Source: Actinomycetales bacterium Actino_02
Lineage (GTDB): Bacteria > Actinomycetota > Actinomycetes > Propionibacteriales > Propionibacteriaceae
Direction: 5' to 3'
NCBI GenBank assembly: GCA_001603275.1
Contig: LUYM01000006.1
Span: 291,613-355,612, forward strand
Length of the DNA: 64,000 bases
This document shows positions 1-8,777 of this stretch, piece after piece. The first letter of the stretch is position 1; each line of letters opens with the position of its first letter. The notes beneath the pieces are model-generated. The model saw only the letters and a list, made by a program, of their open reading frames with translations. It had not been told where the DNA came from and did no database searches. Made by a program: the position numbers and the translations under genes.

Positions 1-2
1 AC

Positions 3-1190
3 TCCAACACCGGCGGCCAGGCGTCCACCGCGTCCCATTCGGGCCAGGACGCCGACCTGGCCCGCTACGGTGCGGCCCACGCCGGCAAGCAGGAGCGGCG
101 CAAGGAGCTCGGCCTGCTGGCCGCCTTCCATCCGAACGTCTACGTCTGCTCGACCTCGACGGCCTACCACGGGCACTTCCTGCGGGCGGCCGGCGAGATG
201 CTCGGCTACGAGGACGGTGCGGCGCTGATGGTGGCCTACACCCCGTGCGACACCGAGAACGGGCTGCCCGAGGATCGGGCCAACGCCCGGGCCCGGATGG
301 CCGTGGAGAGCCGGGTCAGCCCGCTGTTCGTCCACGACCCGCGGCGCGGAACGTCCATGTCGACCCGGTTCAGCCTGGAGGGCAACCCCGAGCCGACCGG
401 CCTGTGGGTGACCACGGCGCTGACCTACCGCGACGAGCGGGGACGGGTGCAGGTGCTCAATCAGCCGTTCACCCCGGCCGATTTCGCCATCGGTGAGGGC
501 CGTTTCGCCAAGCAGTTCCGCTGGCTGGCCGCCTACGAGGAGGATCAGGCCATCCCGATCGCCGAGTACGTCGAGCTGCCCGCCGCCCAGCGGGCCGCCC
601 GGACGCCGTTCGTCTACACCACCGATCGCAAGCAGCGGCTGGTGAAGATGGTCTGCTCGCCGGCCATCGTGGCCATGGTCGAGGATCGGCGCCAGAACTG
701 GCGGACCCTGCAGTTCCTGGCCGGCCAGTCCGAGGCCCAGCTCAGCGCGGCTCACAAGGTCGAACTGGACGAGTGGACGGCCCGCTACGCCGAGGCAGTG
801 GATGCGCGGGAGTCGGCGTTGGACGTGATCGCTCAGGCGATGGCCGATCTGGCCACCTCGTCCGGCGCTCCGGCCGGCAGCCCGCTGCATCTGGGTATCG
901 GAATGCTGTCCGGGCCGGCGCCCACGCCGTCCGCTCCGGCGGCCCCGGCCGCCTCAGGGGAGCGTCCGATCTGGCTGGATCCCGAGGACGTCACCAAGTG
1001 CAACGACTGCGCAACCTGCTACCAGGAGCTGCCGCAGCTGTTCGAGAAGGCCACCATCGTGGTCGACGGTGAGCCCAAGACCGTCGGACGGATGAAGGAC
1101 GGCGTCCTGGACGGCCTGGACGTTTCCGCCGAACTGGCCGCTCGGATCGCCCGGGTGAAGGCCACCTGCGACGCGGAGATCATCTCGTGA
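3..1190 (+). CDS. nifJ: Pyruvate:ferredoxin (flavodoxin) oxidoreductase, C-terminal part
   Basis: This is the 3' part of a gene whose beginning lies left of the window; 395 residues are visible. The first residues, SNTGGQAS, are the thiamine-diphosphate domain signature that in NifJ-type enzymes follows the cofactor-binding loop, and the following segment (GLLAAFHPNVYVCSTS, then AYTPCDTENG) has the arrangement of domain VI. The enzyme oxidatively decarboxylates pyruvate to acetyl-CoA and passes electrons to ferredoxin or flavodoxin in the cytoplasm. The last 70 residues carry CNDCATC, a small cysteine-rich extension that may hold a cluster. The stop codon overlaps the GTG start of the next flavoprotein, so the two are probably made together, with the neighbour as electron acceptor partner. 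The substrate could be another 2-oxoacid. Confidence 0.85.
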   Translation, partial: SNTGGQASTASHSGQDADLARYGAAHAGKQERRKELGLLAAFHPNVYVCSTSTAYHGHFLRAAGEMLGYEDGAALMVAYTPCDTENGLPEDRANARARMAVESRVSPLFVHDPRRGTSMSTRFSLEGNPEPTGLWVTTALTYRDERGRVQVLNQPFTPADFAIGEGRFAKQFRWLAAYEEDQAIPIAEYVELPAAQRAARTPFVYTTDRKQRLVKMVCSPAIVAMVEDRRQNWRTLQFLAGQSEAQLSAAHKVELDEWTARYAEAVDARESALDVIAQAMADLATSSGAPAGSPLHLGIGMLSGPAPTPSAPAAPAASGERPIWLDPEDVTKCNDCATCYQELPQLFEKATIVVDGEPKTVGRMKDGVLDGLDVSAELAARIARVKATCDAEIIS

Positions 1191-3919
1191 ACAGCCCATC
1201 GTTCACCAACCAGTTGGGCCTGCTGGAGCGGCGGCTCACCGCCGATCCACGGGCCTTCCGGGAGCTGTTCACCGCCGACGGCATGGAGGCGGTCGCCTGG
1301 GAGTTCCGTCAGCCCGAGCTGACCAAGGAGTTCATCACCCAGGTCTGGGACGTGCTCAGCCGCGATGACGACTCCAGCCGGGTGATGATGCGGTTCCTGT
1401 GGCGGCTCCCGGTCGGCAAGAAGCGGATGTTCATGCGGGCCCTGGACGCCCACCTGTCGGATCGCTACCCGATGTTCGCCGGGCTCAGCCAGAACTGGCC
1501 GGCCGGCAACGCGATCGAGCCTTACATCCGGGAACCAGATGACCGCGCGACCGATTTCGAGCTGGTCAACAAGGGCTACCTGGGCTACATGGATCTGGGC
1601 TACACCCGGCGCGACATCGAGTTGTTCGTCTGGCTGGAGGCGCTGCGCGACAAGCAGTGCGCCGAAGCCCCTTGTGAACTCGGTGTTCTGCTGGCCGGAC
1701 ATCGGGAGCCGCAGGGCGGCTGCCCGGTGCAGATCCACATTCCGGCCATGTTCGAGCTGATCGGCAATGGACGCTTCCGCGAGGCCCTCGAGCTGCTCGA
1801 GTCCTGCAACCCGCTGCCGAACGTGACCGGCCGGGTCTGCCCGCAGGAGCTGCAGTGCCAGGGAATGTGCATCCACCAGCACTCGATGAGCATCGGCCAG
1901 CTGGAGTGGTTCCTCCCGGAGTGGTCGAAGCTGGCCGAGCCCGGCGCCACGAAGGCCCGGTTCGCCGGGATCCGTGACCCGTGGCTGGCCGCCAAGCGGC
2001 CGCCGGTGGCGATCATCGGTTCCGGCCCGTCCGGGCTGATCACCGCCTATCTGCTGGCTGCAGAGGGCTTCCCGGTGACCGTCTTCGAGGCCTTCCACGA
2101 GCTCGGCGGCGTGCTGCGCTACGGGATCCCCGAGTTCCGGCTGCCGAACCAGCTGATCGACGACGTGGTGGAGAAGATCAAGCTGCTCGGCGGACGCTTC
2201 GTCACCAACTTCGTGGTCGGCAAGACCGCCACCTTGGAGCAGCTGACCGAGGCCGGCTTCGTCCGCGCCTTCGTCGGCAGTGGCGCTGGTCTGCCCCGAT
2301 TCCTGAACGTCCCTGGCGAACACCTGCTGAACGTGATGAGCGCCAACGAGTTCCTGACCCGGGTGAACCTGATGCAGGGCCACCGGGACGACCGGGAGAC
2401 GCCGTTGCCCGAGGTCAAGGACAAGCAGGTGCTGATCATCGGCGGTGGCAACACCGCCATGGATGCGGCTCGTACAGCTCGGCGGCTGGGCGGCAACGTC
2501 ACCATCGTCTACCGGCGGACCCGTTCGGAGATGCCGGCCCGTGTCGAGGAACTTGAGCACGCCTTGGAAGAAGGCATCGAGCTGGCCGTGCTGCGTTCGC
2601 CGGTGGAGTTCATCGGCGACGAGAAGACCCACTTCGTGACCACAGCCAAGGTCGAGATCATGGGCCTGGGTGAGCCGGACGCGTCTGGGCGGCGGCGTCC
2701 GATCGCCACCGGACGGACCACCGAGATGCCGGCCGATCTGGTGATCATGGCGCTGGGCAACTCGGCCAACCCGATCATCAAGGACTCCGAGCCGAGGCTG
2801 TCGGTCTCGCCGTTCGGCACCATCGCTCAGGTCTCCGACGATTCGAAGGAGACCTCGATCGCCGGCATCTTCACCGGTGGCGATGCGGCCCGCGGCGGCT
2901 CGACGGCCATCCGGGCGGCCGGCGACGGCCAGTCGGCGGCCCGCGAGATCGTGGCCACGCTGTCGCAGTTCCCGACCGCGGAGATTCCCGACCGAGTGGC
3001 CCGGGCCCTTGCCTACACCGAGGTGGCCGCCGAGATCCCGGTGATCGTGGCCAAGACCCACCTCAGCGTCGGCATCGAGGAGTTCACGGTCCGGGCCCCG
3101 GTGATCGCGGCCTCGGCGCAGGCCGGCCAGTTCGTCCGGGTGCTGCCGACTGTCGACGGTGAGCTGATTCCGCTCACCCTGGCCGATTGGGACGCCGCTG
3201 CCGGCACGATCACTCTGGTCGTCCAGGCCATGGGCACCTCAACGCTGGGCCTGAACCAGATGCAGGTCGGCCAGGCTTTGGCCGGGGTGGCCGGGTCGCT
3301 GGGACGTCCCAGCGACCTGCACCATTACGGCGAGGGCGACACGGTGGTGTTCACCGCCGGCGGGCTGGGCCTGCCGCCGGTGTACCCGATCATGCGCGAG
3401 CATCTGCGGCTGGGTAACCACGTCACGCTGATCTCCGGCTTCCGCAGCGCCGACCTGATGTTCTGGGACGGCGAGGACGAGCGGGTCGGCCGGATTCAGG
3501 CCGAGTTCGGCGATCAGCTCGAGGTGATCTACGCCACCAACGACGGCTCCTACGGGATCCAGGGCTTCGTCACCACTCCGCTGGAGGAGATGCTGAAGGC
3601 CAACCAGGAGGGACGCGGTCGCCGGATCGCCGAGGTGGTCACCATCGGGCCGCCGATGATGATGCGCGCGGTCTCCGACCTGACCAAGGGCTATGGCGTG
3701 CCCACAGTGGCCAGCCTGAACTCGATCATGGTGGACGCCACCGGCATGTGCGGGGCCTGCATGGTGCCGGTCACCGAGGACGGAAAGCTGGTCCGCAAGC
3801 ACGCCTGCATCGACGGCCCCGAGATCGATTCGCACGCCATCGACTGGGACAAGTTCCTGCCTCGATTCGGGCTGTTCCGCAGCCAGGAGCAGGCCAGCCG
3901 AGTGCGGCACGGGTTCTGA
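1187..3919 (+). CDS. Fused NfnB-NfnA-like (GltD/sulfide dehydrogenase-type) flavoprotein
   Basis: 910 residues, GTG start inside the preceding stop (GTGA overlap). Residues about 150-240 form an N-terminal 4Fe-4S domain with CPVQIHIP and CNPLPNVTGRVCP...CQGMC cysteines, as in glutamate synthase small subunits. Residues about 265-600 are a two-dinucleotide-fold FAD/NAD(P) reductase with GSGPSG and GGGNTAMDAARTARR. The remaining 300 residues resemble the ferredoxin-NADP reductase subunit alpha (NfnA/SudB): an FAD/NAD region with GGLGLPPVYP and the cysteine set CGACMVP...HACIDGPE for a 2Fe-2S cluster. NfnA and NfnB are normally separate subunits of an electron-bifurcating transhydrogenase; here they are one chain behind a pyruvate:ferredoxin oxidoreductase. 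A role in moving electrons between ferredoxin and NAD(P)H is inferred from this context. Terminator-like hairpin downstream. Confidence 0.8.
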   Translation: MNSPSFTNQLGLLERRLTADPRAFRELFTADGMEAVAWEFRQPELTKEFITQVWDVLSRDDDSSRVMMRFLWRLPVGKKRMFMRALDAHLSDRYPMFAGLSQNWPAGNAIEPYIREPDDRATDFELVNKGYLGYMDLGYTRRDIELFVWLEALRDKQCAEAPCELGVLLAGHREPQGGCPVQIHIPAMFELIGNGRFREALELLESCNPLPNVTGRVCPQELQCQGMCIHQHSMSIGQLEWFLPEWSKLAEPGATKARFAGIRDPWLAAKRPPVAIIGSGPSGLITAYLLAAEGFPVTVFEAFHELGGVLRYGIPEFRLPNQLIDDVVEKIKLLGGRFVTNFVVGKTATLEQLTEAGFVRAFVGSGAGLPRFLNVPGEHLLNVMSANEFLTRVNLMQGHRDDRETPLPEVKDKQVLIIGGGNTAMDAARTARRLGGNVTIVYRRTRSEMPARVEELEHALEEGIELAVLRSPVEFIGDEKTHFVTTAKVEIMGLGEPDASGRRRPIATGRTTEMPADLVIMALGNSANPIIKDSEPRLSVSPFGTIAQVSDDSKETSIAGIFTGGDAARGGSTAIRAAGDGQSAAREIVATLSQFPTAEIPDRVARALAYTEVAAEIPVIVAKTHLSVGIEEFTVRAPVIAASAQAGQFVRVLPTVDGELIPLTLADWDAAAGTITLVVQAMGTSTLGLNQMQVGQALAGVAGSLGRPSDLHHYGEGDTVVFTAGGLGLPPVYPIMREHLRLGNHVTLISGFRSADLMFWDGEDERVGRIQAEFGDQLEVIYATNDGSYGIQGFVTTPLEEMLKANQEGRGRRIAEVVTIGPPMMMRAVSDLTKGYGVPTVASLNSIMVDATGMCGACMVPVTEDGKLVRKHACIDGPEIDSHAIDWDKFLPRFGLFRSQEQASRVRHGF

Positions 3920-3943
3920 TTCCGTCGCGCTGACAGCGATCGA

Positions 3944-3975
3944 GCGGCCGTCCGGCAGAGCCGGGCGGCCGCTTT
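3944..3975 (+). terminator. Hairpin terminator after the flavoprotein gene
   Basis: GCGGCCGTCCGG pairs with CCGGGCGGCCGC (one G-T wobble) around a 5-nt loop, followed by a short TTT. It lies 24 bp after the flavoprotein stop. The T tract is weak, so termination efficiency is uncertain. Confidence 0.55.
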
Positions 3976-4117
3976 CGCAATCTCGTCCCTGGCTTGGGGG
4001 GACGTCCCGCGCGGGGGACGAGAGGGCACCCGCTCATGACGGGCTGAATTCCCCTGCCGCGGTGGTTGACTCGGCCTCAGAAAAACCGCTTTGCCCCCTC
4101 CCAAAGGTTGGTACCCC

Positions 4118-4552
4118 ATGACCTCCCTTCCTCGTCGTGCCGCAGTGGACGATGTCGTTCCACTGGATGTCGAGATCGCGCCCCGGCGATTCTTCGATGG
4201 CGGCCCGGACCTGGCCTATCGGCTCGATCCGGCCTTCTATGAGGAGCTTGTGCAGACTCCGGTCCCGGCTCCGGTGCCCAGCGCTCTGCCGGCCCGGCTC
4301 TCGCCCGAGTCTCCGCAGACCCCGGTAGCTCCGGTGATCGGCTTCGTCCGTCCCGGCACGATCCAGCCGTTCACTGCGCAGACCTGCCCCGAGTGTGGGG
4401 CGCCGATGGTTTTGCAGCAGGCGCTGCGGGCCGAGTTCGCGGGCGGCAGCTTCTGGGGATGCGTGCGGTTCCCGGTGTGCGACGCCGTGGTGCCGGCCCG
4501 GGTGCCGGGCCTCAGCAACGGCGTCAGCCAGGTGTCGCCGTTCGTGGCGTGA
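4118..4552 (+). CDS. Topoisomerase-type C4 zinc-finger protein
   Basis: 144 residues. ATG 4118 was chosen because AAAGG lies 10 nt upstream; an earlier TTG at 4091 has no such support. The N-terminal 85 residues are acidic to neutral and proline-rich with no recognised domain. Residues about 90-130 contain CPECGAPMVL and, after a spacer, FWGCVRFPVC, the pattern of the C4 zinc fingers at the C-terminus of DNA topoisomerase I. Such single-finger proteins may bind single-stranded nucleic acid; the biological role is unknown. It is followed after 24 bp by a membrane protein gene in the same direction. Confidence 0.6.
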   Translation: MTSLPRRAAVDDVVPLDVEIAPRRFFDGGPDLAYRLDPAFYEELVQTPVPAPVPSALPARLSPESPQTPVAPVIGFVRPGTIQPFTAQTCPECGAPMVLQQALRAEFAGGSFWGCVRFPVCDAVVPARVPGLSNGVSQVSPFVA

Positions 4553-4576
4553 GGTTCGATCTGGCACGCTGGAGGA

Positions 4577-5389
4577 GTGAGTAGCTTCTTCCCAGCCAGT
4601 GGCAGCGCCGATCCCTGGTTCCGGGTGGGCCGGCTGGAGGTCGGCACCACCGTCGCGGTGGCCGCCACAGTGGTCATGTCCTGGATCGCCTGGGTGGTTC
4701 TCGGTGACGGCCTGGGGGCGGCACTGGGGTACTACCCGGCGATTCTGGGCAGCGGCCAGGTCTGGCGGCTGTTCACCTGGCCGTGGGCCAACTCGCTGGA
4801 CTTCTGGTCAGTGCTGACGCTGTTCTTCTTCTGGTACTTCGGCTCGGAACTGGAGGCCGCCATCGGGCGGGTCAAGATGGCCTGGCTGCTGGTCGGCATC
4901 TGGGCGTCCCTCACCGTGGCGGTGAGCCTGGTGGGGTTGCTCTTCCCCGGTCCGCTGTACGGGATCGGGATGATCGAGTTCATGCTGCTGCTGGTCTGGA
5001 TTGCCGAGTACCCGACCCGCCGTTTCTTCTTGGCGATCCCGGCCTGGATCTTCGGGCTGGTCCTGGTCGCACTCCAGATCTTCCAGTCGCTCGGCTATCG
5101 CGACTTCGCCCCCTTGTTCAGTCTGCCGCTTAGTCTGGTCCTGGTGGCTCTGGTGGCTCGTCGGGTCGGCTTGCTCACTGACTACGCCTGGATCCCGGGA
5201 GCTCCGGGACGCCGCCGGCCGCGGCCGACGCCCACTCGCCGTCCTGATCGGGAGCATCAACGCCGAACCAGCGACCGGGCCCGGCTGGACGAGCTCCTCG
5301 ACCGGATCAACGAGACCGGCCTGCATGGCCTCACCGATGCCGAGAAGCGTGAGCTGAAGAAGCTCTCCGAGCGGCTGCGCGCCCGCTGA
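4577..5389 (+). CDS. Rhomboid-like membrane protein, apparently without catalytic residues
   Basis: 270 residues with GTG start. GGAGG lies immediately before the start, which is unusually tight, so a slightly later start is possible. At least five hydrophobic helices occupy residues about 25-210 (TVAVAATVVMSWIAW, WSVLTLFFFWYFGSELE, MAWLLVGIWASLTVAVSLVGLL and others), the layout of rhomboid-family proteins. The WYFGSELE segment fits the rhomboid L1/TM2 region, but the place of the usual GxSG serine motif reads YGIGMIEF, and no histidine is evident in the last helix. A highly basic linker and a C-terminal helix LDRINETGLHGLTDAEK follow, resembling the tail found on actinobacterial rhomboid relatives. 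It may be a pseudoprotease that binds membrane proteins. Confidence 0.6.
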   Translation: MSSFFPASGSADPWFRVGRLEVGTTVAVAATVVMSWIAWVVLGDGLGAALGYYPAILGSGQVWRLFTWPWANSLDFWSVLTLFFFWYFGSELEAAIGRVKMAWLLVGIWASLTVAVSLVGLLFPGPLYGIGMIEFMLLLVWIAEYPTRRFFLAIPAWIFGLVLVALQIFQSLGYRDFAPLFSLPLSLVLVALVARRVGLLTDYAWIPGAPGRRRPRPTPTRRPDREHQRRTSDRARLDELLDRINETGLHGLTDAEKRELKKLSERLRAR

Positions 5390-5405
5390 GCACCCTCGCC
5401 GGGGA

Positions 5406-6215
5406 TCAGCCCAGCGATCCGATTCGGAACTGCCTGAGTTGATCGGCCGGTTCGGCCTGACCCTGGTGCTGGGCGTTGAAGGCGGCGGTGGCGTCGGTCC
5501 CGCAGATGGCCAGGATGCGCTGCGGCCCGCCCGGGTGGGCGTTGATCCACTCGGTCAGGTCGTAGACCGAGCCATTGATGATAACCCAGCAGGATTTTGC
5601 GTCGCGATGGGTGGCCACATCACTGGCCAGGTAGAGCGCCTCGGCGACGCTGGTGGTCGCTGGGCCGGCCGGAGTGGAGGGGCCGGTGGCCGGTGCAGAG
5701 GTCGTCGGCGAGGTGGCCGCGGTGGCACTCGGGGCCGTCACTGCGGTGCCGGACCAGACTGCGGTGGCGCCGCTATGCCCGACCAGGATCGTCAACGCCA
5801 CGGTGACCAGGGCCACGGCGGCGGTGAGCAGGGCGCCGCCGATGGTGGCGGCGGAGCGTCCGCGCTTGGCCCGCCGGTCGGCGCGATGAAGCAGATACCA
5901 GACAACGGCCACCACCCAGAGTCCGGCGGCGACCCAGGGCAGCAGCGAACCCCAAGTGGCGTGCTCGGCCGGACGTCCGAGCTTGGCGGCCAAGTCCTCT
6001 CCGGACTCCTTGGCCACGAAAGCTGCGGCGACTCCGACGGCCAGTACCAGCAGGGTCAGCACGGCGAACCGGTCGGCGAGCTTGCCGAACAGCACCAGCA
6101 ACAGCAACCCAAGTGCTGCCACCGGAACCAGCACGACGGCGAAGTGGACGACCAGCGGATGCAGCGGAAGTCCGCCGAGGAACGAGGAGAGGTCCATGCC
6201 GAAAAAGTAGTCCAT
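5406..6215 (-). CDS. DUF2231 membrane protein fused to a cytochrome b5-type heme domain
   Basis: 269 residues. The first 165 residues hold four hydrophobic helices and the DUF2231 opening LPLHPLVVHFAVVL, with a histidine pair inside the membrane entrance. A Thr/Ser/Ala/Pro-rich linker (about 165-205) leads to a C-terminal cytochrome b5-like domain: WVIINGSVYDLTEWINAHPGG, then FNAQHQG, giving the two expected heme-ligand histidines. This predicts a membrane-anchored b-type heme protein working in electron transfer. No clear ribosome site precedes ATG 6215; ATG 6197 is an alternative. It faces the rhomboid-like gene tail to tail with a 16-bp gap, and its upstream side is the hairpin repeat array. 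Confidence 0.7.
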   Translation of the reverse strand: MDYFFGMDLSSFLGGLPLHPLVVHFAVVLVPVAALGLLLLVLFGKLADRFAVLTLLVLAVGVAAAFVAKESGEDLAAKLGRPAEHATWGSLLPWVAAGLWVVAVVWYLLHRADRRAKRGRSAATIGGALLTAAVALVTVALTILVGHSGATAVWSGTAVTAPSATAATSPTTSAPATGPSTPAGPATTSVAEALYLASDVATHRDAKSCWVIINGSVYDLTEWINAHPGGPQRILAICGTDATAAFNAQHQGQAEPADQLRQFRIGSLG

Positions 6216-6262
6216 GCGTCACAGATCGGCAGCGATTCCTCGGTGCGAGCCTCTACCCACCT

Positions 6263-7071
6263 GGGGACGGTTCCATTTCCGTCCGCCCTGGCCAGCGGGT
6301 TTGGTGGCCCGGGTGTTGTCGCCGGGTCGGGGAGACCATTCTCGAACAGGGTGGTCGGGTTCGGTGGTCGGGTGCGGTCGGGTGAGACTCGGGCTTCCCT
6401 TTAGGTTCTTCGAACGGTCTCCCCGACCCGACTCCCTTGTTCGTCAACCGGCTCCAGCCGGGCGGGCTTGATGGGGACGGTTCCATTTCCGTCCGGCCTG
6501 GCCAGCGGGTTTGGTGGCCCGGGTGTTGTTGCCGGGTCGGGGAGACCGTTCTCGAACATGGTGGCTGGGTTCGGTGGTTGGGTGCTGCTGGGTGGGGTTC
6601 GGGTCTTCCTTCAGGTTCTTCGAACGATCTCCCCGATCCGGCTCTGGCTTGATGGGGACGTGGCTTGATGGGGACGGTTCCTTTTCCGTCCGGCCTGGTC
6701 AGCGGGTTTGGTGGCCCGGGTGTTGTTGCCGGGTCGGGGAGACCGTTCTCGAACATGGTGGCTGGGTTCGGTGGTTGGGTGCTGCTGGGTGGGGTGCGGG
6801 TTTTCCTTTACGTTCTTCGAACGGTCTCCCCGATCCGGCTCTCTTGTTCGTCAGACTGCCTTGAGCTGGGTGGGGTATTCGGTAGCCCGGGTGTTGTCGC
6901 CGGGTCGGGGAGACCATTCTCGAACAGGGTGGTTGAGTTCGGTGGTCGGGTGCTGCTGGGTGGGGTGCGGGTCTTCCTTGAGGTTCTTCGAACGGTCTCC
7001 CCGTCCCGGCTCCCGTGTACGCCGAGGCCCCCGACTGGGTGGGGTCCTGGGACGTAACAAGAACCGTCCCC
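6263..7071. repeat. Array of four hairpin repeat units, bounded by GGGGACGGTTCC-type palindromes
   Basis: Four related units have their GGGTGTTGT marker at 6311, 6521, 6718 and 6889 (spacings 210, 197 and 171 bp). Each unit contains a left arm GGTCGGGGAGACCRTTCTC and, about 80 nt later, a right arm TTCTTCGAACGGTCTCCCC, which pair over about 15 bp; the loop is G-rich on the top strand. Units 1-3 begin with a palindrome GGGGACGGTTCC...CCGTCC (6263, 6473, 6670); unit 4 lacks it. An inverted copy at 7049-7071 closes the array. A 16-bp tandem duplication (TGGCTTGATGGGGACG) occurs at 6645-6676. Open frames across it are by-products of the repeat and show no protein domains. No transposase is present. 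Confidence 0.8.
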
Positions 7072-7112
7072 TTGTGTCCCGGGGCGGCGATCGAGGGGAG
7101 GGGTTCGCCGGG

Positions 7113-8549
7113 TCAGCGGCGCTGGCACCAACCGGCGGCGTGCTCGGCGGCCAAGAGCCCGGACGTCAGCGCGAAGCCGGCAGGGGCCCCGCCGATGGTG
7201 GTGGTTGCGGCCTTGCCCCAGGCTCCGGCCGCGTCGTTGCCGGCCGCGTACAGCCCGCCGATCGGGTTGCCGAAATGATCCAGGACGCGCAGGAACTCAT
7301 CGACCTCGATCGCCCCGGTGGTGCACAGGGCCACCGGCTCCATCCGGATCGCATAGAACGGCGGATGCAGGAGTGGCTCAAGATTCTGAGTCTTGAAGAA
7401 GCGGCGGTCCATGCCTTCCGCGCACGCGTCGTGATACTGGCTGACCTCGTCGATGAAGGACGAAACGTCCACGCCGATCAGGCCGGCCAGCTCCTCCAGG
7501 CTGTCAGCTCGGAAGGCAGTCTCGCCTTGGTCCAGATCCTCTTGAAGCTGTTCACGCAACTTGGTCAGCTTGGTGCCGGGCAGCACCGCGGACCCCATCC
7601 CACGCCGGGCGCCGGAGTGGGTCAGCTTGTCGATCTGGCGCTGGTCGAAGATGGACCAGGCGTAGCCCTGGCCGAGCCGCGCCACAATGTCGCCCACCCG
7701 ATACAGGGCCAGAGCCATCGCCTCGTTGCAGAAGCGGCGCCCCGACTGGTCGACCCACAGGGTGGGCTGGACGGCAGTGCAGCTCACGTGGTCGGTGAGC
7801 GGACGTCCGTTGGTGGTGGCGGCCACCAGCACGGCTCCGATCAGGCTGGACGCGTGGCCGCCGGCCGTCGTGGCCAGGGTCAGTCCGTCCCCGGTGTCCG
7901 AGCCGATCCCGGCGCTTGCGACCGAGAAGAGCCCGGCGTAGCGCCGCAGCAGCTGCGGGTTCGACGCATAGCCACCGGTGGCGATCAGCGCGGCCGCGGG
8001 TTGGATGAATAGCTCGGCTCCCCCGTCGTTTCTGGCCCGGACAGCGCTGATCGCACCAGCAGCCACCTCCAACTCCTCGGCGCGATAGCCGCGGTAGATC
8101 CGTACGCCGAGCCGCTCCAGTTCGGCGCTCAGCGCCTCGACCACTGCACGCATCCGTCCAACCGGCAGGTGCGAAGTCGCAAGTTGATGCACGGGATCGA
8201 TGGCGATCACCTTGTCGTAGTGGACGCCGAGGGCGAGCAGCCGATCCACGACCTCGGAGCTGCGCTCGACGAATCTGCTCAGCAAAGACGGACTCGCCTT
8301 CCAGTCCGACATCTCCAGCAGAGCCTGGTATCCGGCGTCTTTGGTCAGCGGGACTCGGCGGGCCCGCTGCTCGGCCGATTCGAAGGCCGCGTGCCCGGCT
8401 GCCTGGGCCACATTGCCGCCGAGTTCGTCGCGCCGGTCCACCACGATGACGTCGAGTCCACGTCGCGCCGCTTCGAGTGCGGCCATCAGTCCCGCGGCGC
8501 CGCCACCGATTACGGCGAGCTGGCACCGTAGCGTCTCGCGCTCGGCCAC
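7113..8549 (-). CDS. FAD-dependent fumarate reductase/flavocytochrome c-like oxidoreductase
   Basis: 478 residues from GTG 8549, preceded by GGGAG at a normal distance; the open frame further upstream has no good start. The N-terminus QLAVIGGGAAGLMAALEAA is a Rossmann FAD-binding motif, followed by the acidic end of beta-2 (VVDRRDELGG). The body has the FAD_binding_2 pattern of soluble fumarate reductases and ketosteroid dehydrogenases: ALIATGGY, SDTGDGLTLA, then GRRFCNEA and a C-terminal TTTIGGAPAGFAL stretch that closes the flavin site. There is no signal peptide or heme motif, so a cytoplasmic flavoprotein reducing or oxidising a small organic acid or similar substrate is likely; the substrate cannot be read from sequence. 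It is a lone gene between the repeat array and a response regulator. Confidence 0.7.
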   Translation of the reverse strand: MAERETLRCQLAVIGGGAAGLMAALEAARRGLDVIVVDRRDELGGNVAQAAGHAAFESAEQRARRVPLTKDAGYQALLEMSDWKASPSLLSRFVERSSEVVDRLLALGVHYDKVIAIDPVHQLATSHLPVGRMRAVVEALSAELERLGVRIYRGYRAEELEVAAGAISAVRARNDGGAELFIQPAAALIATGGYASNPQLLRRYAGLFSVASAGIGSDTGDGLTLATTAGGHASSLIGAVLVAATTNGRPLTDHVSCTAVQPTLWVDQSGRRFCNEAMALALYRVGDIVARLGQGYAWSIFDQRQIDKLTHSGARRGMGSAVLPGTKLTKLREQLQEDLDQGETAFRADSLEELAGLIGVDVSSFIDEVSQYHDACAEGMDRRFFKTQNLEPLLHPPFYAIRMEPVALCTTGAIEVDEFLRVLDHFGNPIGGLYAAGNDAAGAWGKAATTTIGGAPAGFALTSGLLAAEHAAGWCQRR

Positions 8550-8777
8550 CGTTGACTCCCGTCGCACGTCACTAATGCCAAGGGACGGACCCGAGGCCCG
8601 CAGCGGCTGGGGGGGGGTGCCGGTCGCTGCGCGAAGGCTCGGCCCGGGGAGACTATTGGCGGCTGCTCTACCCGGAGGTCCTGGCGGGGCCAGCCTCGGC
8701 CCGTCCCAAGGCCCAGCCAACCACGGCGAGTGTGACGAGGTAAGTGGCCGCCTGGCTCCAGTTGGGTAGCCGATCGG

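Noticed and set aside
6263..7071. CRISPR array or integron attC array
   Set aside because: The units are too long and too unequal in spacing for CRISPR and carry no spacers; no cas genes or integron integrase are present and the gaps hold no gene cassettes.
6437..7278. Open frames across the hairpin repeat array
   Set aside because: They are periodic copies of the repeat (RRVRFGG-type motifs), present in several frames, without ribosome sites or domains.
8668..8777. Hydrophobic segment (SQAATYLVTLAVVGWALG) in a minus-strand frame after the response regulator
   Set aside because: Looks like a membrane helix, but the frame has no plausible start near it and extends only through another gene's shadow.
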